Counted from the first letter of the stretch, positions 18,809 through 27,942 are shown. The stretch is 64,000 nt of DNA from Acidimicrobium ferrooxidans DSM 10331 (GCF_000023265.1 NC_013124.1:1306001-1370000); one strand, 5' to 3'. Made by a program: numbers and translations. The notes: generated by a model not told the origin, from the sequence alone.

Positions 18809-19256
18809 GGCGCAGGCGTGACTCCAAGTGCTGGTGCATGCCCCGCTCCATGGCGTCCATCCAGAGCTCCGTCATGAGCTCATCCCCGCGCAACGTGAAG
18901 CGACGCTGCACCGCATCCACTCGCTTGGCGCTCGGCGTCGTCGCGACGACGAGTGAGGTCAAGGAGATGACGACACCACCCTCGGCTTCCTCGGCACCGC
19001 CCTCGAGGACCTCGACGATGCCCGTTGGCTGCGCCACGACGAGCTCGAGCCGACCGTTCGCGACGAAGCGCAGATACCCCACCTCGGTGTGGAGCGGCGA
19101 TCCGTCCGGACCCGTCGTGTGCTGTTCCATGCGGAGGAACGGCCGACCATTGCTCTCGAAGCGCAGGCGCTCTTGGTAGCTGAACTCGGCAACCTCGGGA
19201 TAGCTGCCGATCCCGCTCCCGGTCCAGGTTCCCTCGAGCATCTCTCGAATCGTCAT
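18801..19256 (-). CDS. FABP/nitrobindin-like beta-barrel protein
   Basis: 151 aa resembling the actinobacterial FABP-family/nitrobindin proteins, 10-stranded barrels that in characterised cases bind ferric heme and react with nitric oxide or peroxynitrite. The GTWTGSGIGSYP start, FSYQERLRF, PLHTEVGYLRF and the conserved HLESRLRR end fit the family; the C-terminal His in MHQHLES is in the place of the heme ligand. ATG at 19256. Sits between era and uppS; binding of heme is inferred. Confidence 0.75.
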   Translation of the reverse strand: MTIREMLEGTWTGSGIGSYPEVAEFSYQERLRFESNGRPFLRMEQHTTGPDGSPLHTEVGYLRFVANGRLELVVAQPTGIVEVLEGGAEEAEGGVVISLTSLVVATTPSAKRVDAVQRRFTLRGDELMTELWMDAMERGMHQHLESRLRRG

Positions 19257-19321
19257 CGCCCCTCCCCCGGCCAGCCCTCAGCCTAGCGAGGTCGGCGTCG
19301 GCGCGTCCGGGCGTCCGGACC

Positions 19322-20185
19322 TCACAGCCCCAGCTCGTCGAGCATCCGTGCGGATCGGCGCCAGTCGCGCTGCACCTTGACCCGGAGCGTGAGCGGCGGG
19401 TACGCGCGCAGCCGGCGCTGGGCCTGACGTCGCACGGCGGCCAGCACCCGTCCCTCGTGGCCGAGCACGATCGCACGCTGGCTCGGCCGTTCGACGTAGA
19501 CGACGACCTCCACACCGTCGTCGCTCCACGACTCCACCTGGCACGCGAGCGCCTGTGGGAGCTCGTCGCGCAGATGGTGGAGGAACTCCTCGCGCACCAC
19601 CTCGGCCACGTAGGTCGCGCGTGGGAGATCGAGCGCGACCCCTGCCTCGTAGAGGGCAGGACCCTCCGGCAACGAAGAGGCCAGGTAGGAGCGCAGCTCT
19701 TCGATCCCTTCCCCGGTTCGCACCGAAGCCACGAAGTACTCCGCGAGCGGCACCTGAGCGAGCTCGGCAAGGACCGCGAGCGTGCGAGCACGACGGACGC
19801 GATCGATGCGTGCGACGACGGCGACGTCGCTCGGCTTCAGACGGCTCGCGAGTTCTCGCTCACGAGCACCCACACCACGCTCGGCATCCACGACCAGCAG
19901 CGCCCGGTCCGCGCCGTCCCACTCGTCATCGACCCAGCGTCGCAGGCGCGCCGAGAGTTCGTCGTGCGCCGCTGCGATGCCGGGGGTGTCGACGAGGACG
20001 AGCTCCGCATCGCCCACGCGACTGATGACCCGCACGGAGCGCCGGGTCGTGTTCGGATGTCGAGACACGATGGTCGCGCGCTCGCCTGCGAGCGCATTGA
20101 CCAGCGACGACTTGCCCACGTTCGTGCGGCCGATCACCGCAACGAACCCTGATCGGCGAATGGGAGGCGCGTCGTCAGGATCCAT
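19322..20185 (-). CDS. era: GTPase Era
   Basis: Assembly GTPase that binds the 3' end of 16S rRNA. G1 GRTNVGKSS, G2 Thr in RHPNTTRR, G3 DTPG, and a C-terminal KH domain (VVYVERPSQRAIVLGHEGRV). 287 aa. ATG at 20185 with GGGAGG 6 nt upstream, overlapping the tlyC end. Oddity: the base-specifying G4 motif NKxD reads ARID (VVARIDRVRR), so both Asn and Lys are replaced. Either nucleotide specificity is altered or the loop tolerates the change; a sequence error would need two codons altered. Confidence 0.92.
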   Translation of the reverse strand: MDPDDAPPIRRSGFVAVIGRTNVGKSSLVNALAGERATIVSRHPNTTRRSVRVISRVGDAELVLVDTPGIAAAHDELSARLRRWVDDEWDGADRALLVVDAERGVGARERELASRLKPSDVAVVARIDRVRRARTLAVLAELAQVPLAEYFVASVRTGEGIEELRSYLASSLPEGPALYEAGVALDLPRATYVAEVVREEFLHHLRDELPQALACQVESWSDDGVEVVVYVERPSQRAIVLGHEGRVLAAVRRQAQRRLRAYPPLTLRVKVQRDWRRSARMLDELGL

Positions 20186-21437
20186 CGAGACCTCCCGGGT
20201 GGCGCTCGACGAGCACGGACGCGACCCGGTGACGCGCCACTTGGCGTACCTGGAGTCGCACCCCATCAACGTCGACTTCCTCACCGACGCGCGGCAGATG
20301 ACCGAGCAGCCCCATGATCAGCCCCCCAACCGAGTCCCACTCGCCCTCGGGCAGCTCCTCGCCGATACGCTCCGAGAGGTCGTCGATGCTCACCGAGCCC
20401 CGCACCTCCCAGCGACCCTCCCCCAGCTCCACCACACCCTCACCACCGGCGTCGAACTCGTCGTGGATCTCGCCCACGAGCTCCTCGATGAGGTCCTCGA
20501 GGGTCACGATGCCCGCGGTCGAGCCGTACTCGTCGACGACCACGGCGAGGTGGAACTTCCCGTCGCGCATCTCCTTGAGCAGGTCCGCCACCGGCTTGGT
20601 CTCCGGTACGAAGTGGATCGGTCGCATGTGCTGGCCGACCGGCACGTCTCGAAGGCCAGTGTGCTCGAGTGCGAGCAGATCCTTCGCAAGGACGATGCCA
20701 AGGACGTTGTCGAGCGAGCTCTCATAGACCGGCAATCGAGAGCGACCAACCTCGATGACGACCTCGATCGCGCCCGCGACCGTCGTCTCCGCTGGGACGG
20801 CGACGACGTCCGGGCGCGGAACCATGACCTCCCGCGCGATCGTGTCGCCGAAGGAGATCACCGAGTGGATGAGTTCACGCTCGTCGGTCTCGATCACGTC
20901 ACCCTGCTCGGCCGCGTCCGCCATGGCGAGCAACTCGGCCTCACTCACGGTGGCGCCGGGCGCGCGCCACGGCGTGAGCAGTGCCGACAACGAGGCGACG
21001 CCACCGGCCAACACGCGAATCGGCCAGAAGCGCACCAAGACGGCGACGATCGGAGCGAGACGCAGCGCAACCCCTTCGGGGTGCACCGCCGCGACGTTCT
21101 TGGGGATCGCCTCGCCCACCACGAAGATCACGAGGATCTCGACCGCCGTTGCGACGACGACCCCGAGCGTGCCGAAGACATGGTCGGCGACGACCCCGAC
21201 CAGCGTGGCCGCGATGAGCTGACTGACGAGCGTTAGGAGCAACACCGTCGACAGGTACGTCGAGGGAGCTTCGACGAGCGAGGCCAAGGCGCGAGCGCCC
21301 CGCCGTCGCTGATCGACGAGCGCTTGGGCCTTGACTCGGCTCGTGCGTGTCAGGCCAGTCTCGGCCGCAGACAGGATCGCCGATACCCCGACGAGCAGCA
21401 CGACCGCGACGAGGGACCACCAATCAGCGGTGCTCAC
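20175..21437 (-). CDS. HlyC/CorC-family protein (CNNM domain, paired CBS domains)
   Basis: Membrane protein related to CorC/TlyC, implicated in Mg2+/Co2+ handling. N-terminal CNNM transmembrane domain with four hydrophobic segments (about residues 5-160, containing SAAETGLTR and VVGEAIPKNVA), a cytosolic CBS pair (about 205-325, VMVPRPDVVAVPA and VVDEYGSTAGIVTLEDLIEE), and a C-terminal CorC_HlyC domain. 420 aa. GTG start overlapping ybeY as GTGA. Conserved neighbour of ybeY and era. Confidence 0.92.
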   Translation of the reverse strand: MSTADWWSLVAVVLLVGVSAILSAAETGLTRTSRVKAQALVDQRRRGARALASLVEAPSTYLSTVLLLTLVSQLIAATLVGVVADHVFGTLGVVVATAVEILVIFVVGEAIPKNVAAVHPEGVALRLAPIVAVLVRFWPIRVLAGGVASLSALLTPWRAPGATVSEAELLAMADAAEQGDVIETDERELIHSVISFGDTIAREVMVPRPDVVAVPAETTVAGAIEVVIEVGRSRLPVYESSLDNVLGIVLAKDLLALEHTGLRDVPVGQHMRPIHFVPETKPVADLLKEMRDGKFHLAVVVDEYGSTAGIVTLEDLIEELVGEIHDEFDAGGEGVVELGEGRWEVRGSVSIDDLSERIGEELPEGEWDSVGGLIMGLLGHLPRVGEEVDVDGVRLQVRQVARHRVASVLVERHPGGLDGS

Positions 21438-21979
21438 CGCTCGCTCGCCACCTCAGCACCAACCTCGCCACGAAGCGCGCGGTAGCGCTCCAGCAGCGCC
21501 GCCTCCTCCGCCTCCATGCGCTCGGCGTCCTCGTCGGCCTCGTGGTCCCAACCTCGGATGTGCAAGATCCCGTGGATGAGCAGCAAGGCCACCTCGTCAC
21601 CCACGCTCCCGTCGTGGCCACGATCGCCGCGGTGCTCAGGCGCGTTCGTACGGGCAACCTCAGGACAGATCACGACGTCGCCGAGGAGGGTCGGCAATCC
21701 CGATGCGGTCGAGGGACGGTGCTCGCTGGCGTCGTCGCCGACGTCGTCGATCGCGAAGGAGAGGACGTCCGTCGGCCCGACGCGGCCTCGATAGCGAGCG
21801 TTCAGGCTCGCGATGGTCTCCGCATCGACGAAGACCACCGACAGCTCGCTGACCCCGTGCACGCCGAGGGCGGTGAGCACCTCGGTCGCGAGGCGCGCCA
21901 CCATCGCTTCGTGGATCTCGACGGCGGACTGCTCGTTCGCGACGACCACCGTGGCCGCGGGAGGCGCAGGATCAGCCAC
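21434..21979 (-). CDS. ybeY: Endoribonuclease YbeY
   Basis: Zinc-dependent rRNA maturation and quality-control endonuclease. The metal-binding signature HGILHIRGWDH (HGxLHxxGxDH) is near residues 135-145, preceded by the GDVVICPEVA segment. 181 aa, slightly longer than usual owing to an acidic insertion (DDVGDDASEHRP). The GTG at 21979 shares GTGGCTGA with the phoH stop. Confidence 0.94.
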   Translation of the reverse strand: MADPAPPAATVVVANEQSAVEIHEAMVARLATEVLTALGVHGVSELSVVFVDAETIASLNARYRGRVGPTDVLSFAIDDVGDDASEHRPSTASGLPTLLGDVVICPEVARTNAPEHRGDRGHDGSVGDEVALLLIHGILHIRGWDHEADEDAERMEAEEAALLERYRALRGEVGAEVASER

Positions 21980-22961
21980 GGGACCCTGCCGCGGTGGGGT
22001 CGTCGTCGTAGGCCTCGAGGATCGCGCGCACCACGGGGTGGCGAACGATATCGCGCCGGTCGAGGCGCACGATCGACACGTCGGGGATGTTGGCGAGACG
22101 CCCGATGGCATCTAGGAGCCCGGACGTCCCTCCATCGAGATCGATCTGGGTCGCGTCACCGGTGACGACGGCGGTGGATCCGAAGCCGATCCGCGTGAGG
22201 AACATCTTCATCTGACCCGTGGTCGTGTTCTGAGCCTCGTCGAGGATAATGAAGCTCTGGTTCAGCGTACGGCCACGCATGAACGCGAGCGGAGCGACCT
22301 CGATCAGCCCTCGCTCGAGCAGTCGGAGCACTGCTTCGGGCTCGAGGAGATCGTAGAGCGCGTCGTAGAGCGGACGGAGATAGGGGTCGACCTTGGCCGC
22401 CACATCGCCAGGCAAGAATCCGAGCCGTTCGCCCGCCTCGACCGCCGGGCGTGTGAGCACGATGCGTTGCACCCGCTTGGCACGCAGTGCTGCAGTCGCC
22501 GCCGCCACCGCGAGATAGGACTTGCCCGTGCCGGCCGGACCGACGCCGAAGGTCACGGTCGAGCGTTGGATGGCTTCGACGTAGCGACGCTGGCCGGCCG
22601 TTCGCGGCCGCAGGCTGCGACCGTCGCGGGTACGCAACAGCTCGAGATCGCTCACGGCCGACGGGCTCTGCTCGTGACGCAACATCTCGACCACCCGATG
22701 CACGACCGCAGCTTCGACCGCGTCGCCTCGGGCAGCAAGCGCGAGCAACTCCCCAAGGACGCGCGCCGCGAGGTCCGCATCGGCGCCCGAGATCATCACC
22801 CCGCCGTCGCGCACGACGACGCGCGCCTGTCCGACCGCCTCCTCGAGCACCCGGAGCAGCTCGTCGTGGGCGCCGAAGACGATCGCCAACAGCTCAGGCC
22901 GATCAACGTCGACCCGCGTCGCCGCGAGCGGCGGGGTCAGGCCTGACGAGACCGCGCTCAT
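21972..22961 (-). CDS. phoH: PhoH-like ATPase
   Basis: Cytoplasmic P-loop ATPase of the PhoH family, linked to RNA metabolism and normally paired with ybeY. Walker A GPAGTGKS at about residues 141-148, Walker B FIILDEAQN, and the sensor region VVTGDATQIDL. N-terminal domain about 1-110. 329 aa. ATG at 22961 with GGGTGG 6 nt upstream. First gene of the minus-strand run reaching to 10.4 kb. Confidence 0.94.
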   Translation of the reverse strand: MSAVSSGLTPPLAATRVDVDRPELLAIVFGAHDELLRVLEEAVGQARVVVRDGGVMISGADADLAARVLGELLALAARGDAVEAAVVHRVVEMLRHEQSPSAVSDLELLRTRDGRSLRPRTAGQRRYVEAIQRSTVTFGVGPAGTGKSYLAVAAATAALRAKRVQRIVLTRPAVEAGERLGFLPGDVAAKVDPYLRPLYDALYDLLEPEAVLRLLERGLIEVAPLAFMRGRTLNQSFIILDEAQNTTTGQMKMFLTRIGFGSTAVVTGDATQIDLDGGTSGLLDAIGRLANIPDVSIVRLDRRDIVRHPVVRAILEAYDDDPTAAGSRG

Positions 22962-23021
22962 CGATGCCACCCGCCCAGCACATGGCTCAAGTGCCCAGAC
23001 CGACGCGCCGAGACGAGCCCC

Positions 23022-23486
23022 GTGGACGAGCGAGCACACGAACCCACGACACGGGGTGCCTCTCCCGACCGCGTGATCGACCTCGCGGACGTGCTCGCAC
23101 GGACCGAGCGCGCCGAGGTTCGCCTCGTCGACGGCCGAACGTCCACCGGCTTCGTCGATGCCTGGTCGTCGAGGTGCGTACGCCTGATCCACCCGGGCGG
23201 ATCGACGTCGCTCATCCCCACCGACGCGGTGGCCGTGCTCGCCATCTCGACCTCACGCGCCCCTCGCGCGCCAACGCTCGGCTCCTTCGCCGTCGAGCTC
23301 GAACGAGCGGGTCTCGGGGCGAACTGGACCCTGTGGTTGCGAGACGGCTCGAGCCTCGCGACGAGACGCATCGACGCACTCGGAGAGGACATCGCGCTCA
23401 TCGTGAGCACCGAGGGCAGATCCCTCGTCGTTGCACTCCGCTCCCTCGTCCTTGCTCGCCGCTACGACCGCACGGCACCACAGTGA
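23022..23486 (+). CDS. Hypothetical protein, divergent from phoH
   Basis: 154 aa, rich in Arg/Ala/Leu, with alternating short beta-like stretches (AEVRLVDGRTSTGFVDAW, RCVRLIHPGG) and no membrane segment. GC-rich third codon positions match neighbouring genes, favouring a real gene. GTG start at 23022, no strong ribosome site. No family recognised; might be an Sm- or SH3-like barrel. Confidence 0.55.
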   Translation: MDERAHEPTTRGASPDRVIDLADVLARTERAEVRLVDGRTSTGFVDAWSSRCVRLIHPGGSTSLIPTDAVAVLAISTSRAPRAPTLGSFAVELERAGLGANWTLWLRDGSSLATRRIDALGEDIALIVSTEGRSLVVALRSLVLARRYDRTAPQ

Positions 23487-23545
23487 CGGCTGTTCGCGCT
23501 GACACCACGCCTCTGGCGCCACCACGTTTCGACCGTACGGCACCC

Positions 23546-23785
23546 CTAGCTTAGCAGGCTCTGACTCGTCATCGAGGAAGCTCCGTGCACGCGTCGACTG
23601 CCGAGCGCCCCTGGCCGAACCCGGGCCGACTCGAGGAACGCATCGAGGTCCGAGCGTCGGATCCGCAAGTTCCGGCCGATCTGGTACGCCACGATGGCCC
23701 CATCGTCGATCAACCGATACAGCGTTCGCAGGGAGATGCCGAGCTCTTCGGCGGCCTCCCGAGTACCGAGCCACCCGTTCTCCAT
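23546..23785 (-). CDS. Excisionase/MerR-type helix-turn-helix protein
   Basis: 79 aa. Residues about 1-55 form the winged helix-turn-helix seen in excisionases and BldC-like proteins: GWLGTREAAEELGISLRTL, then RLIDDGAIVAYQIGRNLRI and RRSDLDAFLES. ATG at 23785 with GGAGGTG upstream. Divergent from the Tad pilus genes with 172 nt between, so it could regulate the pilus operon; no integrase lies nearby, arguing against a phage excision role. Confidence 0.8.
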   Translation of the reverse strand: MENGWLGTREAAEELGISLRTLYRLIDDGAIVAYQIGRNLRIRRSDLDAFLESARVRPGALGSRRVHGASSMTSQSLLS

Positions 23786-23957
23786 GGACACCTCCGTCGT
23801 CAACGCCCATGGTAGACACACAGCGCGATGAATCGGCACGAACGGCACTAGCTGACATTCCAGCACGACCACGACGGTTCCATCCATCGCTTGCGCACGA
23901 GGCGAGGTGGCGCTAACATCGCGGGCGCACGGAAGCACCACTGATCAAGGAGTGATC

Positions 23958-24671
23958 ATGCGCAGCACGACGCTGCTGCGTGGCGCGCGCCGGACCTGGG
24001 ATCGGCCAGCCGTCCGGTGGCCCTCGTTGGGTTCCTCGGCGCTACGCATCGTCGGATCCATCGTCCTCGCGGGCGTGTCGCTGGCCCTGCTAGTGGCATC
24101 ATGGCTGGGTGGCGTTCGCAACGCCGGAGCAGCGGTTGGCGTGGTCGTCACGCGCCCGATACCTGCTGGCGCGACCATCGAACGCGCCGACCTCGGCCTC
24201 GCCTCGATCACCGTTCCCCAGGCGGTACGCGCCACGCTCCTTGCGGTCGACGACGCGGTGGGCCGCACCGCAGCCGTGACCATCGCACCCGGTACCCTCT
24301 TGGAGCGCTCGATGGTGCTCGGGCCACGACCACGGACGCCAGTGCGCTCGATCACCATTGCCGTCCCGTCGACCTCGGTCGCCTCAGGCGTCATCGAACC
24401 TGGTGATCGCGTCGACGTGCTCGCAACCACCCAGAGCGCATCGAGCCCCGCAACCCTCACGATCGCGACGCAGCTCCTCGTCCTCGACGTCCAGGCTTCC
24501 TCGGGCGACGAACTCGTGACCGTCGCGACCGACAGCCTCGACCAAGCTCTCGCCATCGCCCAAGCCCTCGCTACCGCCAAGGTCGATCTCGTGAACGCCA
24601 CGGGCGTACCCGGAGACACGGTGCTATCGGTGTACCCACCCTCGATCGCAGGGCTCGCGACCCATGGATGA
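23958..24671 (+). CDS. SAF-domain pilus assembly protein (CpaB/RcpC-like)
   Basis: 237 aa. Hydrophobic anchor at about residues 30-55, then a SAF domain (VVTRPIPAGATIERADLGLA, residues about 62-115) and an RcpC/CpaB-like region with PGDRVDVLATT. This is the inner-membrane/periplasmic component of Tad/Flp pili. ATG at 23958 with AAGGAG 6 nt upstream, chosen over an upstream GTG. First gene of the pilus operon; its end overlaps the next start by 8 nt. Confidence 0.85.
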   Translation: MRSTTLLRGARRTWDRPAVRWPSLGSSALRIVGSIVLAGVSLALLVASWLGGVRNAGAAVGVVVTRPIPAGATIERADLGLASITVPQAVRATLLAVDDAVGRTAAVTIAPGTLLERSMVLGPRPRTPVRSITIAVPSTSVASGVIEPGDRVDVLATTQSASSPATLTIATQLLVLDVQASSGDELVTVATDSLDQALAIAQALATAKVDLVNATGVPGDTVLSVYPPSIAGLATHG

Positions 24672-25893
24672 GCGTCCAGTCGTCGTCCTTCAGCTCGCGC
24701 ACGCCAACGCGGTGCGCGCGCTCGCCGAGCTCGCACCCGTGGCACACGACCTGCGGTTGCGATGGGACCCGACCGGCGACGCGCTCGACCCGGCGACCGT
24801 GTCGGTGATCGTCACGGATCGCTCCGCGGCCGTGGCGCCCGGGGTCCGGCTCGTTCGAACGACCGACCCCAACTGGGTGGTCTCGCTTCGCGAGGCCGTG
24901 GCCGCACAACGGCCGCGCTCGGACATGTGTGGCAGCGACGTCGAACCCAACCGCCCCCACCCACTCTCACGCGACGAGCGCCCCCGGTGGTCAGGTCTCG
25001 ACCACTCGGACGACACCGACGTCGGCGAGCACCACCACGTGGCGGCGGCATCCGCCTCAGACGATGCCGTGGGCACGGCGCCCGAGCACGACCTCGAGGT
25101 GCGTCGAGCGCGTCTCGTGGTCATCGTCGATCTCGGCTCGGCGAGCTCCGTCGCCATCGCACTCGCAGCCTGCGCCGGTCGGGGCACGCTCCTCGTCGAT
25201 GTGCGCGATCGGCCGACGCTCTGGTTCCTCCATGACCTCGCCCCAGAGCTCACGACGACGGCCCGCATGCCGGAGCGGCCCTACGAGCTCGCACCCCCGC
25301 ATGGGACCCTCGCCAACGAGCTCGTCCTGGCAGATCCGCTCAGCGAGCGCCGAACGCTTCGAGCCGCCACCCGAAGCTTCGACCTCATCGTGGTCGTGAC
25401 CGATGCCCGCGACCACGCCGCCGGCGATGAACGATCGACGGCGCTGCGATCGCTGTGGCGCGACGCCCAGGCGACCGTACTGGCCGGAGCCTGCAGGCTG
25501 GAGGACCGCTACCGCATCCTCACCACGGCCGTCGCACTCTCCGCGCTGCGCCGTGACCTCACGGTCGCCTGTGTCGGCGCACGTGGGGCCTCGGCGCACA
25601 GCCACGCGACCGCGATCGTGCGCGCACTCAGCGAGCGTGTCCCGCGATCGGTCAGGGTCGACGGGTTCGGTCTCGAAGAGCTCGGCGACCAGATCCACGA
25701 GCGACGCCACCCGATCCCGGACCGCCTGGTGCGCCCCCTCCGTCCCGTCGTCCAAGAGGCTCGCTCGAGGCCACCGTTCGACCCGGGAGATCCAGACCTC
25801 CCGCTGGCACCGCTCGAGGGGCTCAGATGGCTCGTCCCCGAGGCGCTCGAGGCGATCTACCACACCTCGTCGGACGGCAAGGAGGCGTGGTGA
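24664..25893 (+). CDS. CpaE/TadZ-position protein with degenerate ATPase fold
   Basis: 409 aa in the place where CpaE/TadZ, the MinD-like polar localiser of Tad pili, is expected. A receiver-like N-terminal part (about 1-85), a charged, His/Asp-rich linker (about 90-140), and a C-terminal half with alternating strands (ARLVVIVDLGSASSVAIALA, GTLLVDVRDRPTLW, FDLIVVVTDARDH) like a MinD/ParA sheet. I see no intact Walker A (KGGxGKT) motif: the strand after VIVDLGSA lacks the Lys. So it may be a non-ATPase pseudo-TadZ. Function inferred from position. Confidence 0.6.
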   Translation: MDERPVVVLQLAHANAVRALAELAPVAHDLRLRWDPTGDALDPATVSVIVTDRSAAVAPGVRLVRTTDPNWVVSLREAVAAQRPRSDMCGSDVEPNRPHPLSRDERPRWSGLDHSDDTDVGEHHHVAAASASDDAVGTAPEHDLEVRRARLVVIVDLGSASSVAIALAACAGRGTLLVDVRDRPTLWFLHDLAPELTTTARMPERPYELAPPHGTLANELVLADPLSERRTLRAATRSFDLIVVVTDARDHAAGDERSTALRSLWRDAQATVLAGACRLEDRYRILTTAVALSALRRDLTVACVGARGASAHSHATAIVRALSERVPRSVRVDGFGLEELGDQIHERRHPIPDRLVRPLRPVVQEARSRPPFDPGDPDLPLAPLEGLRWLVPEALEAIYHTSSDGKEAW

Positions 25894-26729
25894 GGGCCCT
25901 CCGTCGCGACGAGCGCTCGCGCCCGCTCGGCGAGCTCCGGCGCCTCGTGATCGCCCAGCCACACGAGCGTCGCGAGCGTCTGACGCACCGCCGCCTCGGT
26001 GACGATGGGATCACCGAGGTCGCCATAGATCGTCCGCACCAGTTCGCCGAGGTCGAGGCCTTCGCCGAGCGCCTCACGCACCTGATCGATGCGAGTACGT
26101 CGATGCTCTTCCAGGAACGTCAGGACCGCCCCGATGTGCGCACCTTCGACCACAGGCCCATGGCCGGGCAGCAGGCGGCGCGGTTCGAGCGAGGCGACGA
26201 CCGTGAGCGACGCGAAGTATGCCTCGAGGGAGCCCTCCGGGTAGATGATCGCCGAGGTGCCCCGGCCCAGTACGTGGTCACCGGTCAGCAGCTGTCGATC
26301 GGGCGTGACGAACCCCACGTGGTCGGCTGCGTGACCCGGAAGCGCGACGACGACCACGTCCATCGCCTCGAGCAGCGCTTCGGCGCCGCGGCCGGATGCA
26401 TGGACATCGCAGCCGAGCAGCGCCGCCAAGGGCTCCGCTGCTTCGGCGTGGTCAGGGTGGGCGTGGGTGGTGAGCACACCCCGCTGCCTCGCGCCCGCAC
26501 GATCGATGGCATCGGCGATGGCCCCGAGATGCGCGTCGATCATGGGGCCGGGATCGACCACCACGGCGTGGGTCTGCGTCGAGAGGATGTAGGTGTTGGT
26601 GCCCTCGAGGGTCATCGGGGAAGGGTTCGGCGCGAGGATCCGCTCGATGCGCACCGGTCCGTGCCGCGACGGCCCCACGTCAGCATCGCGGGCGTCTCGG
26701 TGTGCATCGGCCTCGACCACGACTCCCAC
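25857..26729 (-). CDS. MBL-fold metallo-hydrolase (LACTB2/glyoxalase II-like)
   Basis: 290 aa. Metal ligands are visible: THAHPDHAEA (HxHxDH), then GDHVLG and GHGPVV; NPSPMTLEGTNTYIL opens the fold and a winged-helix C-terminal domain (EEHRRTRIDQVREAL, about 215-280) fits the LACTB2 subgroup, some members of which are nucleases. Encoded antisense inside the pilus operon, overlapping the CpaE-like end by 37 nt. The start is uncertain (GTG at 26729, or 26720, 26678, 26654) because none has a good ribosome site. Confidence 0.85.
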   Translation of the reverse strand: MGVVVEADAHRDARDADVGPSRHGPVRIERILAPNPSPMTLEGTNTYILSTQTHAVVVDPGPMIDAHLGAIADAIDRAGARQRGVLTTHAHPDHAEAAEPLAALLGCDVHASGRGAEALLEAMDVVVVALPGHAADHVGFVTPDRQLLTGDHVLGRGTSAIIYPEGSLEAYFASLTVVASLEPRRLLPGHGPVVEGAHIGAVLTFLEEHRRTRIDQVREALGEGLDLGELVRTIYGDLGDPIVTEAAVRQTLATLVWLGDHEAPELAERARALVATEGPHHASLPSDEVW

Positions 26730-26745
26730 GTTAGGGGACGACGCG

Positions 26746-27942
26746 GTGGCTGAGTACCCCTGGCTCGACCGCTACCTGTCGCTGTGCGCTCGCCTCGAGC
26801 ACGCGGTGCGCGCCGAGCTCGATCCCGCCGCCCTGCCCACCGACGCAGCAGCGCTCGACCAGCTCGCTCGCCGCCACGCCCTCGACATCGACGACCTTGC
26901 GGCCTCGGAACAACTCCTCGGCGCCGTCGTACGCTACGTCATCTTCTCGATGCGCGCGCTCGGTCCCCTGGAGCCGTTGCTCGCGGACCCCGACGTCGAG
27001 GAGATCTCGATCAATGCCCCGAGGGAGGTGTGGGTACGGCGCCGGGGGCGCTTCGCGCGCGCACCGCTCGGTTTCTACGACCACGAGCACGTGCGACGAG
27101 CGCTCGAACGCCTCACCACGACCGCTCGCGGCGCCCAACGCCAGCTCGATCCAGGCCAGGGCATCCAAGACTTCACGCTCGCCGATGGCTCTCGCGTCCA
27201 CGTCGTCCATCCCGAACTCACCCCGCACGGCACCTGGCTCGTGAACATCCGGCGCCCGCTGGCGACCATCGGGCACGCCATGGCCGAGGTACCGCCCCTC
27301 CTGGCGAGCGCCGTGCGCGTCGGCGCCACGATCCTGATCGCGGGCCTACCTGGCGTCGGCAAGACCACACTGGCACGAGCGCTGCTCGATGGCCTCGACG
27401 ACGCCGTGCGAGTCGTCGTCGCCGAGGAGGTCGGAGAGACTCGGCTCGCGCGTGGGAACGTTGCGCACCTGCAAACCCGCCGCCAACGGCCGGGGGTCGA
27501 GGCGATCTCGCTCCGTGCGCTCGTTGCGGCGTCGCTTCGCATGACGCCCGAGCGACTGGTCATCGGCGAGGTCCGAGACGAGGAGGCCCTGCCCTTCGTC
27601 GTGGCGGTCGCGAGCGGCATCCCAGGACTCTCGACGATCCATGCCCGCGAGCCCCGCGCGGCGCTCGAGCGACTCGCGACGCTCGCCGCCATCGCACCAG
27701 AGGCGCCAGGCACCGCGACGCTCCGCCATCTCGTGGCCGACGCGATCGACCTCGTCGTGCAGCTCGCCTGGCACGACGGACCACGAGTGACCGGACTCGT
27801 CGCCGTCGAGGGACTCAGCACCCCCGATGGCATGGGCCCCTTCGTCGTCACCAACCTGCTCGCTCCGGCCGCTACGCGGACCTCACGCCTCTTCAGCAGA
27901 TTCCCACAGCTCCTCGAGGCACGCACGGAGCTCGTCGGATGA
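26746..27942 (+). CDS. tadA: Tad/Flp pilus assembly ATPase TadA (CpaF)
   Basis: Secretion ATPase powering pilin assembly. 398 aa: N-terminal domain (about 1-100), catalytic core with Walker A GLPGVGKTT near residue 200, Asp box VVAEEVGETRLARGN, Walker B-like RLVIGEVRDEEALPF and His box region GIPGLSTIHAREP. GTG at 26746 with AGGGGA upstream. The stop overlaps the tadB start as ATGA. Confidence 0.92.
   Translation: MAEYPWLDRYLSLCARLEHAVRAELDPAALPTDAAALDQLARRHALDIDDLAASEQLLGAVVRYVIFSMRALGPLEPLLADPDVEEISINAPREVWVRRRGRFARAPLGFYDHEHVRRALERLTTTARGAQRQLDPGQGIQDFTLADGSRVHVVHPELTPHGTWLVNIRRPLATIGHAMAEVPPLLASAVRVGATILIAGLPGVGKTTLARALLDGLDDAVRVVVAEEVGETRLARGNVAHLQTRRQRPGVEAISLRALVAASLRMTPERLVIGEVRDEEALPFVVAVASGIPGLSTIHAREPRAALERLATLAAIAPEAPGTATLRHLVADAIDLVVQLAWHDGPRVTGLVAVEGLSTPDGMGPFVVTNLLAPAATRTSRLFSRFPQLLEARTELVG

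Noticed and set aside
24846-24858. TCGTTCGAACGA resembling an actinobacterial LexA box
   Set aside because: It lies inside the CpaE-like coding region and fits the codons there; the core is a simple palindrome with no downstream gene start.
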